Source: Roseinatronobacter sp052379845 (GTDB lineage Bacteria > Pseudomonadota > Alphaproteobacteria > Rhodobacterales > Rhodobacteraceae). Taken from it: 64,000 bases of DNA. The DNA is taken from assembly GCA_052379845.1 (NCBI GenBank), contig JBQTCF010000010.1; one strand, 5' to 3'. The number at the start of each line of letters is the position of its first letter. The stretch's first letter is position 1. Under the pieces are notes generated by a model. That model did no database searches. It saw nothing but the letters and a program-made list of their open reading frames with translations, and was not told where the DNA came from. The position numbers were made by a program, and so were the translations under genes. This document shows, piece after piece, positions 25,741 to 34,585 of this stretch.

Positions 25741-27408
25741 ATGGATACAAGCTTTGCCTCGATCTTTTATGAAATAGCGCTGCTTGTGTTGCTTGCCGCT
25801 GTCGTCGGTTTTTTCGGCTTGCTGGCCCGCCAGCCGCTGGTTGTGGCGTTTATTGCGGTGGGGGTATTGGCGGGGCCGGATGCGTTGGGGCTGGTCTCCT
25901 CCACCGATTTTATTGAAACGCTTAGCCAGATATCCATCGCTGTGTTGCTGTTTCTTGTCGGTTTGAAACTGGACCTTAGCCTTGTGCGCAATCTGGGCAA
26001 GGTCGCAGTGGCGACGGGGTTGGGGCAAGTGACGTTTACGGCATTCTTCGGCTTTCTGATCTGCCTTGCGCTGGGCCTGAATGCGGTAACGTCGCTTTAC
26101 ATTGCAATCGCGCTGACATTCTCATCGACGATCATCATCGTCAAACTGCTGTCGGACAAACAGGAAATCGGCGCGTTGCACGGGAAAATCGCGTTGGGGT
26201 TCCTTATTGTTCAGGATATTTTCGTTGTGCTGGCCATGGTCACCTTGTCCGCGCTGGGCGTCGGCATGGGCGACGAGGCCGGGTCGATCATGGAGATTGC
26301 GCGCGTATTTGCGGGCGGGGCGGGCATGGTGGCGTTTGTCATATTCTTCATTCGCTATGCGGCCGAACCCCTGCTGAACATGATTTCACGTTCCCCCGAA
26401 TTGATGGTCATTTTTGCCGTGGGCTGGGCGGCCAGTCTGGCGGCGGCAGGCGATGCGCTGGGCTTTGGCAAGGAACTGGGCGGTTTGCTGGCGGGGGTGT
26501 CGCTGGCGTCGACACAATACCGCGAAGCGATAAGTTCGCGTCTGGCCAGTTTGCGTGACTTTCTGCTGCTGTTTTTCTTCATCAACCTTGGCGCGTCGCT
26601 GGACCTGTCAACGCTGGGTGACCAGATCGGCCCGGCAATTGTGTTGTCGCTGTTCGTGCTGGTCGGGAACCCACTGATTGTTCTGGCGATCATGGGGTAT
26701 ATGGGCTACCGCAAGCGCACGGGCTTTCTTGCGGGTCTGACTGTTGCGCAAATTTCCGAATTCTCGCTTATCTTCATGGCGATGGGTATTACCATTGGCC
26801 ATGTCGGGCAGGAGGCAATGGGGCTTGTCACCCTTGTGGGGTTGGTGACCATCGCCTTGTCGGTCTATATGATCACATGGTCGCATAGATTATACGAGAT
26901 TTGTGAACCCTGGCTGGGTTTGTTCGAGCGGCGCAATGCCCACCGCGAAAATGAAGACACCGCCGCCGATGCGCTGGAGCGGAACTATGATTTCGTGATT
27001 TTCGGCCTTGGGCGGTATGGGTGCCGCATTGGCCAGCGCCTGCAGGAAAAGGGGTTCAAGGTTCTGGGCATAGATTTTGACCCCGAAGCGCTGGCACATT
27101 GGCGCAAGATGGGGCTGAGTGCGGCCTTCGGTGATGCGACCGACCCCGAATTTGTGGCGCATCTGGAACTGGGCGCGGTCAAGGCGGTTGTGTCGGCGGT
27201 TCCGCGCGAACGCGGCAGCCTGACGGAAGCGGACCCCCAGCTTGCACTGTTGCATGGCCTGAAATCCGCGAATTATTCCGGCAAGGTGTTCTTGTCAGTC
27301 CAGCAAATGGCGGAAGCTGATGATCTGCTCAAACGCGGGGCAAGTGTCATTCTGAAACCCTTTGATGATGCGGCCGATTACGCGGTGCGGCAATTGACTG
27401 AAGGGTGA
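25741..27408 (+). CDS. Monovalent cation:proton antiporter (KefB/CPA2-like) with TrkA-N domain
   Basis: Inner-membrane antiporter of 555 residues. About 12 hydrophobic segments (residues 5-385) form the Na_H_Exchanger domain. It includes VLLFLVGLKLDLSLVRNLG and GLTVAQISEFSLIFMAMG. A soluble RCK/TrkA-N domain follows (about 415-530) with the Rossmann motif VIFGLGRYGCRIG and the acidic strand end GIDFDP. There is no TrkA-C domain. Such proteins exchange K+ or Na+ for H+. The ATG at 25741 is chosen because upstream residues are Pro/Ser-rich and not family-like. It is divergent from the hydrolase gene across 229 bp. Confidence 0.9.
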   Translation: MDTSFASIFYEIALLVLLAAVVGFFGLLARQPLVVAFIAVGVLAGPDALGLVSSTDFIETLSQISIAVLLFLVGLKLDLSLVRNLGKVAVATGLGQVTFTAFFGFLICLALGLNAVTSLYIAIALTFSSTIIIVKLLSDKQEIGALHGKIALGFLIVQDIFVVLAMVTLSALGVGMGDEAGSIMEIARVFAGGAGMVAFVIFFIRYAAEPLLNMISRSPELMVIFAVGWAASLAAAGDALGFGKELGGLLAGVSLASTQYREAISSRLASLRDFLLLFFFINLGASLDLSTLGDQIGPAIVLSLFVLVGNPLIVLAIMGYMGYRKRTGFLAGLTVAQISEFSLIFMAMGITIGHVGQEAMGLVTLVGLVTIALSVYMITWSHRLYEICEPWLGLFERRNAHRENEDTAADALERNYDFVIFGLGRYGCRIGQRLQEKGFKVLGIDFDPEALAHWRKMGLSAAFGDATDPEFVAHLELGAVKAVVSAVPRERGSLTEADPQLALLHGLKSANYSGKVFLSVQQMAEADDLLKRGASVILKPFDDAADYAVRQLTEG

Positions 27409-27463
27409 CACGGGCAGGGGCATTTTGCTTGCCTGCGGTGGCAGGTCATGCAAAATACTGCAC

Positions 27464-28378
27464 ATGATAAATACCCCTGCCCCATCGCGCCCGCTGCTTG
27501 GCATTTTCTGGATGCTGGTGACAGGCGTGTGCTTTGTCGCGGTCACAGCGCTGGTCAAGTATCTGGGCGATGACATGCCAGCCGCGCAATCAGGGTTCCT
27601 GCGCTATGCGCTGGGGCTGTTGTTTTTGGTGCCCATGCTGCCCTCCTTGCGCGCGCTAAGCTATACCCGGCAAAATGTGACGGCATTCACCCTACGCGGG
27701 TTTCTGCATGCGTTGGGGGTAATCTTGTGGTTCTATGCCATGACGCGCATTCCATTGGCCGAAGTCACGGCCATGAACTACCTGTCACCCATCTATGTGA
27801 CGCTGGGCGCGGCCTTGTTTCTGGGCGAGAAGCTGGCCATCCGCCGCATTCTGGCTGTTCTGGTGGCGTTTATTGGCGCATTGATTATCCTGCGCCCCGG
27901 CCTGCGCGAAATATCCAGCGGGCATATTGCCATGATCGGAACAGCCGTTTTATTCGCCGCGTCCTACCTGATGGCCAAGCGCATGTCAGGGCAGGTCAAC
28001 GCTTCGGTGGTGGTGGGCATGTTGTCCATTACGGTCACGGTTTTTCTGGCCCCCTTCGCATGGGCCGTCTGGGTGCCGCCGACATGGACACAAATATTCT
28101 GGCTGTTCTGGGTCGCGGCCTTTGCCACTGGCGGGCATTTTGCCATGACGCTGGCCTTCGCGGCGGCGCCCATAACCGTGACGCAGCCGGTCACATTCCT
28201 GCAGCTTGTCTGGGCGGTGCTGTTGGGGGCGCTGGCCTTTGGCGAGGCGGTTGACCTGTTTGTTGTGCTTGGGGGCGCGGTCATCATGGGGTCTGTGGTG
28301 TTCATCACCCTGCGCGAGGCACAACTGCGCCAGCATGCCAAACGCGCGCCCGCCGATTCCGGGACGGGCGCGCAATAG
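27464..28378 (+). CDS. DMT family transporter (two EamA domains)
   Basis: Inner-membrane protein of 304 residues with ten hydrophobic segments in two repeated EamA halves. Family-type stretches are GFLRYALGLLFLVPML, VTAMNYLSPIYVTLGAALFL in the first half and ITVTQPVTFLQLVWAVLLG in the second. Members export metabolites or amino acids; no substrate can be inferred. It ends two bases before the convergent yebC stop. Confidence 0.88.
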   Translation: MINTPAPSRPLLGIFWMLVTGVCFVAVTALVKYLGDDMPAAQSGFLRYALGLLFLVPMLPSLRALSYTRQNVTAFTLRGFLHALGVILWFYAMTRIPLAEVTAMNYLSPIYVTLGAALFLGEKLAIRRILAVLVAFIGALIILRPGLREISSGHIAMIGTAVLFAASYLMAKRMSGQVNASVVVGMLSITVTVFLAPFAWAVWVPPTWTQIFWLFWVAAFATGGHFAMTLAFAAAPITVTQPVTFLQLVWAVLLGALAFGEAVDLFVVLGGAVIMGSVVFITLREAQLRQHAKRAPADSGTGAQ

Positions 28379-28380
28379 TC

Positions 28381-29121
28381 CTACAATTCGGCCATAACCT
28401 CGTCCGAGACTTCGAAATTCGCGGTCACGTTCTGGACATCGTCATCATCTTCCAGCGCATCAATCAGCTTCATCAGCGACCGCGCGCCGTCCAGATCAAG
28501 TTCCGTTGTGGTTTGCGGCTTCCAGACCAGTTTGGTGCTGTCGGATTCGCCCAAAGCCTCTTCCAGCGCGGAAGACACGGCCGCAAGATCGGTATCAGCG
28601 CACCAGACCACATGCCCGTCATCACCGCTTTCGACATCTTCAGCGCCAGCATCGATTGCGGCCAGCAACACCGTATCGCCATCGCCCACACTGGCGGGAT
28701 AGACAATCTGGCCCTTGCGGTCGAACATGAAGGCAACCGACCCGGTTTCCCCCAGGTTGCCGCCATGTTTGGAAAACGTGGACCGCACGTTTGACGCAGT
28801 GCGATTGCGGTTGTCGGTCATCGCCTCGACAATAACCGCGACCCCGCCCGGCCCATAGCCTTCATAGCGGATTTCGTCATAGTTTTCAGCATCGCCGCCT
28901 TGCGACTTCTTGATCGCGCGTTCGATATTGTCCTTGGGCATGGACACGGCCTTGGCTTCTTTTACCGCAAGGCGCAGGCGCGGGTTCTTGTCGGGGTCCG
29001 GGTCACCCATCTTGGCGGCCACGGTAATTTCCTTGGACAGTTTGGAAAATAGCTTCGCGCGCACCGCATCCTGACGGCCCTTGCGATGCTGGATATTGGC
29101 CCATTTGGAATGGCCTGCCAT
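28381..29121 (-). CDS. yebC: YebC/PmpR family DNA-binding regulatory protein
   Basis: Cytosolic protein of 246 residues. The N terminus MAGHSKWANIQHRKGRQD is the signature of the family, followed by KNPRLRLAVKEAKAVSMPKD and YEGYGPGGVAVIVEAMTDN. Family members act as transcriptional regulators in some bacteria, and recent work links them to easing ribosome stalling at proline runs. It has full family length and converges with the DMT transporter. Confidence 0.95.
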   Translation of the reverse strand: MAGHSKWANIQHRKGRQDAVRAKLFSKLSKEITVAAKMGDPDPDKNPRLRLAVKEAKAVSMPKDNIERAIKKSQGGDAENYDEIRYEGYGPGGVAVIVEAMTDNRNRTASNVRSTFSKHGGNLGETGSVAFMFDRKGQIVYPASVGDGDTVLLAAIDAGAEDVESGDDGHVVWCADTDLAAVSSALEEALGESDSTKLVWKPQTTTELDLDGARSLMKLIDALEDDDDVQNVTANFEVSDEVMAEL

Positions 29122-29220
29122 CTGTGAACTCCGGTATTATGCTGGTTGTCGGGGTTTCATAGTCCAGGGCGCAGGGGCTAGGCAAGCCCCGCGCAGGCAA
29201 TGGACACGGGCCGGTCACAT

Positions 29221-29243
29221 AAAAACGCCCGCGAATGCGGGCG
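29221..29243 (-). terminator. Intrinsic terminator of carD
   Basis: A perfect 7-bp stem CGCCCGC/GCGGGCG (29226-29232 with 29237-29243, loop GAAT) is followed on the minus strand by five T. It starts 22 bp after the carD stop. Confidence 0.85.
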
Positions 29244-29265
29244 CTTTCATAACATTTGCCCGCCT

Positions 29266-29775
29266 TTATGCGGCGCGCGACACCAAAACATCGCTGACCT
29301 GCTTTTGCGCAATCGCTTCGTCACCACCGGCAACGGCGGCAACTTCGCGGGTCAGGCGTTCCAACGCGGCTTCATACAACTGACGTTCAGAATAGGATTG
29401 TTCGCGCTGATCGTCATTGCGGTGCAGGTCACGCACCACTTCTGCAATGGCCAGCAGGTCACCGGAATTGATTTTCTGCTCATATTCCTGCGCACGACGC
29501 GACCACATGGCCCGCTTGACGCGCGCCTTGCCCTTCAGGGTTGCCAGCGCCTTGTCCACGATTTCCGGCGAGGAAAGCGACCGCATGCCCACTGTCGCGG
29601 CCTTGTGTGTTGGCACGCGCAAGGTCATCTTTTCCTTTTCAAAGGAAATGACGAAAAGTTCCAGTTTCAGACCGGCAATTTCCTGTTCCTCAATCGAAAC
29701 GATTTGCCCAACCCCGTGGGCGGGGTAGACAACATAGTCATTCGGGCGAAACTCGGACTTTTTGGCTTTGGACAT
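29266..29775 (-). CDS. carD: CarD family transcriptional regulator
   Basis: RNA-polymerase-binding regulator of 169 residues. The N-terminal CarD/TRCF Tudor-like domain has NDYVVYPAHGVGQIVSIEEQ. A helical C-terminal part includes VDKALATLKGKARVKRAMWS and RAQEYEQKINSGDL. In characterised members it binds the beta subunit and stabilises open promoter complexes, with genome-wide effects including rRNA. The ATG has AAGGGG nearby. A terminator stands just upstream, so carD is expected to have its own promoter. Confidence 0.95.
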   Translation of the reverse strand: MSKAKKSEFRPNDYVVYPAHGVGQIVSIEEQEIAGLKLELFVISFEKEKMTLRVPTHKAATVGMRSLSSPEIVDKALATLKGKARVKRAMWSRRAQEYEQKINSGDLLAIAEVVRDLHRNDDQREQSYSERQLYEAALERLTREVAAVAGGDEAIAQKQVSDVLVSRAA

Positions 29776-29858
29776 TCAGCGTTCCCCTTCAGGCCCCGGA
29801 TGCGCGCAAAAAGATATACGTCAGGAAAATTATCCTGAGGCATCTTCAACTTACGGAC

Positions 29859-29886
29859 AAAAAAACGGCAGGTGACAGCCCTGCCG
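29859..29886 (-). terminator. Strong intrinsic terminator between fdxA and carD
   Basis: A perfect 7-bp stem CGGCAGG/CCTGCCG (29866-29872 with 29880-29886) is followed on the minus strand by seven T. It lies 118 bp after the fdxA stop and about 84 bp before carD. Confidence 0.85.
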
Positions 29887-29908
29887 GTTCGGGACGGTTT
29901 CATCTTGA

Positions 29909-29943
29909 TTTGATTCTATACCACAAATTTGCCCCGAATCAAA
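29909..29943 (-). promoter_or_regulatory. Promoter-like element inside an inverted repeat, upstream of the terminator
   Basis: On the minus strand TTGATT and TATAGA are 16 bases apart. The whole element lies within perfect 8-bp arms TTTGATTC/GAATCAAA (29909-29916 and 29936-29943, spacer 19). A transcript from here would meet the terminator at 29859-29886 within about 50 bases. Confidence 0.35.
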
Positions 29944-30003
29944 GCTGCTTGATCGGAAACTCGTGAATATCAGGTAAAATCACCGCGACACATTTGGGCG
30001 CTG

Positions 30004-30342
30004 TCAGCCGCCCTCGCCGGGATTTTCCGAAAAATACTTGTTGCGCTTGTCAGGTTCGCCGTCGCGGTCTTCCGCTTCGGGCAAAGGGTCTTTCTTGGTG
30101 ATGATGACAGGCCACATTTCCGAATATTTGCGGTTGAACTCAACCCAGTCTTCCATATCCGGTTCGGTGTCAGGACGAATGGCATCTGCCGGGCATTCGG
30201 GTTCGCAAACGCCGCAATCAATGCATTCATCGGGGTGAATAACCAGCATATTCTCCCCTTCATAGAAGCAATCGACAGGGCACACTTCCACGCAGTCAGT
30301 GTATTTGCACGCAATGCAGTTGTCGATCACCACATATGTCAT
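30004..30342 (-). CDS. fdxA: 7Fe (3Fe-4S/4Fe-4S) ferredoxin FdxA
   Basis: Small electron carrier of 112 residues. The N-terminal cluster ligands are in CIACKYTDCVEVCPVDCF and the second motif is CIDCGVCEPECPADAI, the arrangement of Azotobacter-type ferredoxin I. The tail DTEPDMEDWVEFNRKYSEMW is typical of the alphaproteobacterial form. It is acidic and cytosolic. The S4-domain gene is 84 bp upstream on the same strand. Confidence 0.95.
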   Translation of the reverse strand: MTYVVIDNCIACKYTDCVEVCPVDCFYEGENMLVIHPDECIDCGVCEPECPADAIRPDTEPDMEDWVEFNRKYSEMWPVIITKKDPLPEAEDRDGEPDKRNKYFSENPGEGG

Positions 30343-30426
30343 CAGGTCCGGTCCTTCTGTCTGAACGGCACCCCGGTCACCATTGTTTCGCGGGGTTTCG
30401 AAGGGGACATAATCCAGCCATAAGGA

Positions 30427-30810
30427 TCAATCAAGCCGATCTGGCGCAGATGCGGCAAATCGGCGGCGGTCGCGCTTGTCAGGCCGCCCGCCAGCCACCG
30501 GAACGGGGCGCGACAGGTCCTTGGGGGGTGGCGGCGGCGACAGGTCTTCATACAGGGTTTGCGCTTCGGGGGCGGGGCCGCGGCGCTGGCCGCATGCCAG
30601 CACCCGGACCACCACGACCCGCGCGCCCAGCGCAAAAGTCAGCACATCGCCCGCGCCGACCTGCGCGGCGGGTTTTGACACTGACAGCGTATTGATACGC
30701 ACCCCCGGCCCCGACACCAGCTTGGCGGCCAGGGACCGGGTTTTGACAAACCGCGCATGCCACAGCCATTTGTCCAGCCGAATGGTTTCGCGGGACGTGG
30801 CATCGGGCAT
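30427..30810 (-). CDS. RNA-binding S4 domain protein (Hsp15-like)
   Basis: Cytosolic protein of 127 residues. The S4 RNA-binding domain is at residues 8-70: IRLDKWLWHARFVKTRSLA, then VRINTLSVSKPAAQVGAGD. E. coli Hsp15 (HslR) binds stalled 50S subunits carrying nascent chains; this protein is the shorter alphaproteobacterial relative. The Arg/Pro-rich C-terminal tail is likely disordered. It starts six bases after the helicase stop, in the same operon. Confidence 0.88.
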   Translation of the reverse strand: MPDATSRETIRLDKWLWHARFVKTRSLAAKLVSGPGVRINTLSVSKPAAQVGAGDVLTFALGARVVVVRVLACGQRRGPAPEAQTLYEDLSPPPPPKDLSRPVPVAGGRPDKRDRRRFAASAPDRLD

Positions 30811-30816
30811 ATGCGC

Positions 30817-33627
30817 TTACCCTTTGGTTTTCAGCCCCATAAGCGCGGCTGCGAAGGGGTTGTCGGGGTCGATCCGGTCCGATTTGCGCGGTCCGGCGCT
30901 GTAATCGCGGGGTTTGTTTTCGGGTTTCTTGCCCTTGGGCTTGCCGGTTTTGGGCTTTTGCCCCTGTGGCCTGCGCTGATCGCTACGGGGCGTGTCCTGT
31001 TGGGGTTTGCGGGCGGGGCGCGCATCGCGGCGCGGGCGTGGTGCCCAAGTGAAGGTATAGAACAGTTCTATCTGGGTGTCAGGCTTGTCTGTCGCGTGCG
31101 GTTCAGGGGCCGCACCATTGTCAGACGGTGCAGGCGTGTCACTTTGGGCGGCGGGTTCGTCAGGGGATGTGGCGGGGGCGTCGTCACCACGGCCTTCAGA
31201 AACATCAGCGGCGCTGTCAGCGGCTTGCGGCGCCGCTTCGGGCTTCACCTTGGCGCGTTCGCCCTTCTCGGCGGCATAGCCCAACCCCTGCATCATATCC
31301 GCAAACTGTTCCAGCGTGGTGCCGGTGATGGACAGCATGTCAGGCGTTGCTTCAAACCCGGCGCGGCTGTCGCAGCCGCGCAGCAAATCAGCCAGCCGTT
31401 CCAGCATATCGATACGAATCGCACGCGCACCGGCAGGGTGGTAGCCCGACATGGTGTAATGCGCTGTCGGTATTTCCGACAAATGCGGAATGGTCACCAG
31501 ACCGGCAGGCGGGCTTTCGGGGAATTCATCCAGCCCGTCCGCAAGGGATTTCAGCACCAGCCGCAACCGCGTGGGCGCAGGCTTCAGCAGCAAGGGCAGG
31601 AAAATCGTATACTGGCCAAAGCGCACGCCGTGCTTGCGCAACATGCTGCGCGCATCCTGATCCAGCGCCTTGATGTCCTGTGCGATCTGTTCGCGCGGGA
31701 TAACGCCCATCGCCTCGACCAGTTGGAACGCGACACCGCGCGCAAGGCCTGACAAGGTGTCATCGCGCGACATGTTCAGCAGCGGTTCAAACAGTGCTGC
31801 AATCTTGCGATCCATGAAATGTTGCAAGCGGCGGCGCACTTTTTCGGCAACGTCATGGCCTGCCTCATCATCGACGAAGGCGGCAATTTGCGGGCGCATG
31901 GCATCGTCGCCCTTGACCAGCTTGCCGACCGCAGTGTCGCCCCACATCAGCCCGCCCTGTTCGGTGAAATCGAATTCAGTATCGGGGGCATTGTAGAATT
32001 TATCTGCACGCAGATGGAACAGCGGCACCAGCGCGGAAATCGACGCTTGGCGCAGTGTCTTGGCCTCATCGGGGCTGTCGGTCTTGTCCTGACGGAAACG
32101 GAAGCCTTCCAGCCGTCCGATCAGTTCGCCTTCTACAGTCACTTCGCCCTTGTCGTTCACGTCAGCCACAAGGCTCTCCTTCTGCTTCAACCGCCGCATC
32201 AACACTGAAGTGCGCCGGTCAACAAATCGCTGCGTCAGCCGGTCATGCAATGCATCCGACAAGCGGTCTTCTACAGCGCGCGTCGCGCCGCGCCAATGCT
32301 TTTCGTCATCAACCCAGCCCTTGCGCTGCGCAATATAGGTCCAAGTGCGAATATACGCCAGTCGGCGCGACAATGCATCAATATCTCCGTCCGTGCGGTC
32401 AATGCGCTGAATGTTGCGCGCCAGCCAGTCGGACTCAATGCGCCCCGCCCCCTGCAAGAAGGCGAACACATCCCCCAACAGGCCCGCATGTTCTGCCGCT
32501 GAAATGCCGCGAAAATCCGGAATGCGGCACACATCCCACAACAGGCGCACATCGCGCGGGCCAGTCAGGCGGTCCAGCGTTTCAGGCAGCGCCACAAGCG
32601 TTTTCAGCGCTGTCAGGTCATCTGCATCGCGCGCGCGCGTCAGCCAGTCGTTTTGCGTCTGCCCTTCCAGGGATGAAATCAGCCGTGCGGCTGTGCCAAA
32701 TTCCAAACGGGCATTGCGCCATTGCAGTTTTCGCACAGGCAAAAATTCGTGGTTTTCGATGGCGGCAATCACTTCATCAGGCAGGGGGCGCGCTTCGCCT
32801 GTGACGCCGAAACTGCCACTGGTCTGGTAGCGCCCCGCGCGGCCTGCAATCTGGGCCAGTTCGTCGGGGTTTAACGGGCGCATGCGCCGCCCGTCAAATT
32901 TATGCGTGGCCGAAAATGCCACATGCTTGATGTCCAGATTCAGGCCCATACCAATGGCATCAGTTGCCACCAGAAAATCCACATCGCCATTTTGATAAAG
33001 CGCCACCTGCGCATTGCGGGTGCGGGGCGACAATGCGCCCATGACAACCGCGCAGCCCCCCTTCTGGCGGCGAATCAGTTCTGCAATCGCATAGACATTT
33101 TCAACGCTGAACCCCACAATCGCACTTCGCGGCGGCATGCGGCTTATTTTCTTGGACCCTGTATAGGTCAGCTGCGACAGGCGTTCGCGGCGCTGGAACT
33201 GCACCCCCGGCACCAGCGCGGCAATGGCAGAGCGCATTGTGTCGGACCCCATGAACAGCGTTTCATGCAACCCGCGCGCGTGCAAAAGACGGTCAGTGAA
33301 CACATGCCCGCGGTCCGGGTCGGCGCACAGCTGGATTTCATCGACGGCCACGAAATCAGCGCCAATCTCGACGGGCATCGCCTCGACGGTGCAGACCCAG
33401 TATTGGGTGCGGTCGGGAACGATGCGTTCTTCCCCTGTCACCAAGGCCACACAATCAGGGCCGCGCAACGCCACGATCCGGTCATAAACTTCGCGCGCCA
33501 ACAAGCGCAACGGCAGGCCGATAACCCCCGTGCGATGCGCCAGCATGCGTTCAATGGCGTAATGTGTCTTGCCGGTATTGGTGGGGCCAAGCACGGCAAC
33601 CGTGCGCGAATCTGCGCGAATATTCAT
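30817..33627 (-). CDS. SUV3-like DExH-box RNA helicase
   Basis: ATP-dependent helicase of 936 residues. Walker A is GPTNTGKT (Lys20), the DExH motif reads VDEIQLC, then DAIGMGLNLDI and the motif VI region QIAGRAGRYQTSG. This is the architecture of the mitochondrial RNA helicase SUV3, followed by a long helical C-terminal region. The last 200 or so residues are low-complexity, first acidic and Ala-rich, then strongly basic (KTGKPKGKKPENKP), ending in DPDNPFAAALMGLK. The tail is probably disordered and may bind RNA. Start MNIRADSRTVAVLG is chosen by family fit. Confidence 0.9.
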   Translation of the reverse strand: MNIRADSRTVAVLGPTNTGKTHYAIERMLAHRTGVIGLPLRLLAREVYDRIVALRGPDCVALVTGEERIVPDRTQYWVCTVEAMPVEIGADFVAVDEIQLCADPDRGHVFTDRLLHARGLHETLFMGSDTMRSAIAALVPGVQFQRRERLSQLTYTGSKKISRMPPRSAIVGFSVENVYAIAELIRRQKGGCAVVMGALSPRTRNAQVALYQNGDVDFLVATDAIGMGLNLDIKHVAFSATHKFDGRRMRPLNPDELAQIAGRAGRYQTSGSFGVTGEARPLPDEVIAAIENHEFLPVRKLQWRNARLEFGTAARLISSLEGQTQNDWLTRARDADDLTALKTLVALPETLDRLTGPRDVRLLWDVCRIPDFRGISAAEHAGLLGDVFAFLQGAGRIESDWLARNIQRIDRTDGDIDALSRRLAYIRTWTYIAQRKGWVDDEKHWRGATRAVEDRLSDALHDRLTQRFVDRRTSVLMRRLKQKESLVADVNDKGEVTVEGELIGRLEGFRFRQDKTDSPDEAKTLRQASISALVPLFHLRADKFYNAPDTEFDFTEQGGLMWGDTAVGKLVKGDDAMRPQIAAFVDDEAGHDVAEKVRRRLQHFMDRKIAALFEPLLNMSRDDTLSGLARGVAFQLVEAMGVIPREQIAQDIKALDQDARSMLRKHGVRFGQYTIFLPLLLKPAPTRLRLVLKSLADGLDEFPESPPAGLVTIPHLSEIPTAHYTMSGYHPAGARAIRIDMLERLADLLRGCDSRAGFEATPDMLSITGTTLEQFADMMQGLGYAAEKGERAKVKPEAAPQAADSAADVSEGRGDDAPATSPDEPAAQSDTPAPSDNGAAPEPHATDKPDTQIELFYTFTWAPRPRRDARPARKPQQDTPRSDQRRPQGQKPKTGKPKGKKPENKPRDYSAGPRKSDRIDPDNPFAAALMGLKTKG

Positions 33628-33669
33628 CCGCCAACCCCTTGTTTGCATCCCCCGGGAGTCGCATCCCGA

Positions 33670-34227
33670 TCAAAGAGAGGTGCCCTGCAGCCTTCGGTCA
33701 AGGCGCTCCAGCGCTGCTTTTACGTCACGGCGATGCGGATGTATAGCCGCCGCTGCATCCCATGCGCGGCGCGCGTCATCATAGCGTTCAAGGTCTTCCA
33801 GAATACGGCCAAGCCCGATAAGGGCGGCAAAATGGTCCGGGTTGCGCGCAAGGGTTTCGCGGATATCATTCAGGGCCAAGCCATAATTGCGCGCCATGAA
33901 CCACGCTGTAGCACGCGCGTTCCAGCCTTCGGCAAAATCGGGGGCATGATCTATCAAGGCCGAAAAATGATCTATCGCCGCCGAGGTGTCGCCGCGTTCC
34001 AATGCTGCGCGCCCCCGTTGCAACAGCAAATCAGCGCTGGCCGACCCCGATTGCGACCATTCGCGGAACAATTGCCGTTCCACACGCTGCCAGTTTTCCA
34101 GATCCGGGTTGCGCAATTGATCCAGCAGCTCTGTAACCTCCGCGTCTGGTGTTTGCGCCAGCACCGGATGCGCCAGCAGCAAAAATGCCGCAACGACAGG
34201 ATTGAGAATGGAGCGCCAAGTGGTCAT
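33670..34227 (-). CDS. Secreted tetratricopeptide-repeat protein
   Basis: Protein of 185 residues with a Sec signal peptide ending AHPVLAQ. The mature part has about three TPR units, seen in the spacing of ALERGDTSAAIDHFSALIDH, FAEGWNARATAWFMARNYGL and FAALIGLGRILEDLERYDDA. It is expected in the periplasm as a protein-binding adaptor. The start MTTWRSILN puts the signal peptide at the N terminus. It ends upstream of the helicase gene by 42 bp; no specific role can be given. Confidence 0.85.
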   Translation of the reverse strand: MTTWRSILNPVVAAFLLLAHPVLAQTPDAEVTELLDQLRNPDLENWQRVERQLFREWSQSGSASADLLLQRGRAALERGDTSAAIDHFSALIDHAPDFAEGWNARATAWFMARNYGLALNDIRETLARNPDHFAALIGLGRILEDLERYDDARRAWDAAAAIHPHRRDVKAALERLDRRLQGTSL

Positions 34228-34292
34228 AGTGCTAAATGTAACGCATCCTAGCAGTATTTCCACTGCCCAATGATCACAAATCGGAGCATAAG

Positions 34293-34580
34293 ATGAGCGA
34301 TATCCTGACCCACGCAATTGCAGCATTGTCAGAAAGAATAGGGGACGGGTTTGAAGGCAGCGCAAAGTTTCAGATCAATGGGGAAGGCAGCATCATCATT
34401 GACGAATCAGGCGTGCGCGAAGGTGACGACGAAACCGACGTCACCATGATTGCCAGTGCGGAAACCTTTCAGGGTATCATGGAAGGGGACGTAAATCCGA
34501 CCATGGCCTTCATGTCGGGCAAGCTGAAGATAGAGGGCAACATGGGCATGGCCATGAAACTGGGCGCAGCGCTTAGTTAA
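34293..34580 (+). CDS. SCP2 sterol-binding domain protein
   Basis: Small protein of 95 residues that consists of one SCP2 domain. It contains SAKFQINGEGSIIIDESGV, the central DVTMIASAETFQGIMEG and the C-terminal PTMAFMSGKLKIEGNMGMAM, the usual lipid-binding end of the fold. It probably binds lipids or acyl-CoA in the cytosol. The next hydrolase gene begins five bases after its stop. Confidence 0.92.
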   Translation: MSDILTHAIAALSERIGDGFEGSAKFQINGEGSIIIDESGVREGDDETDVTMIASAETFQGIMEGDVNPTMAFMSGKLKIEGNMGMAMKLGAALS

Positions 34581-34585
34581 GGGGC

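Noticed and set aside
32902..34251. Open frame of about 450 codons on the plus strand across the SUV3-like helicase and TPR genes
   Set aside because: It crosses two real minus-strand genes with recognised domains and shows no family resemblance.
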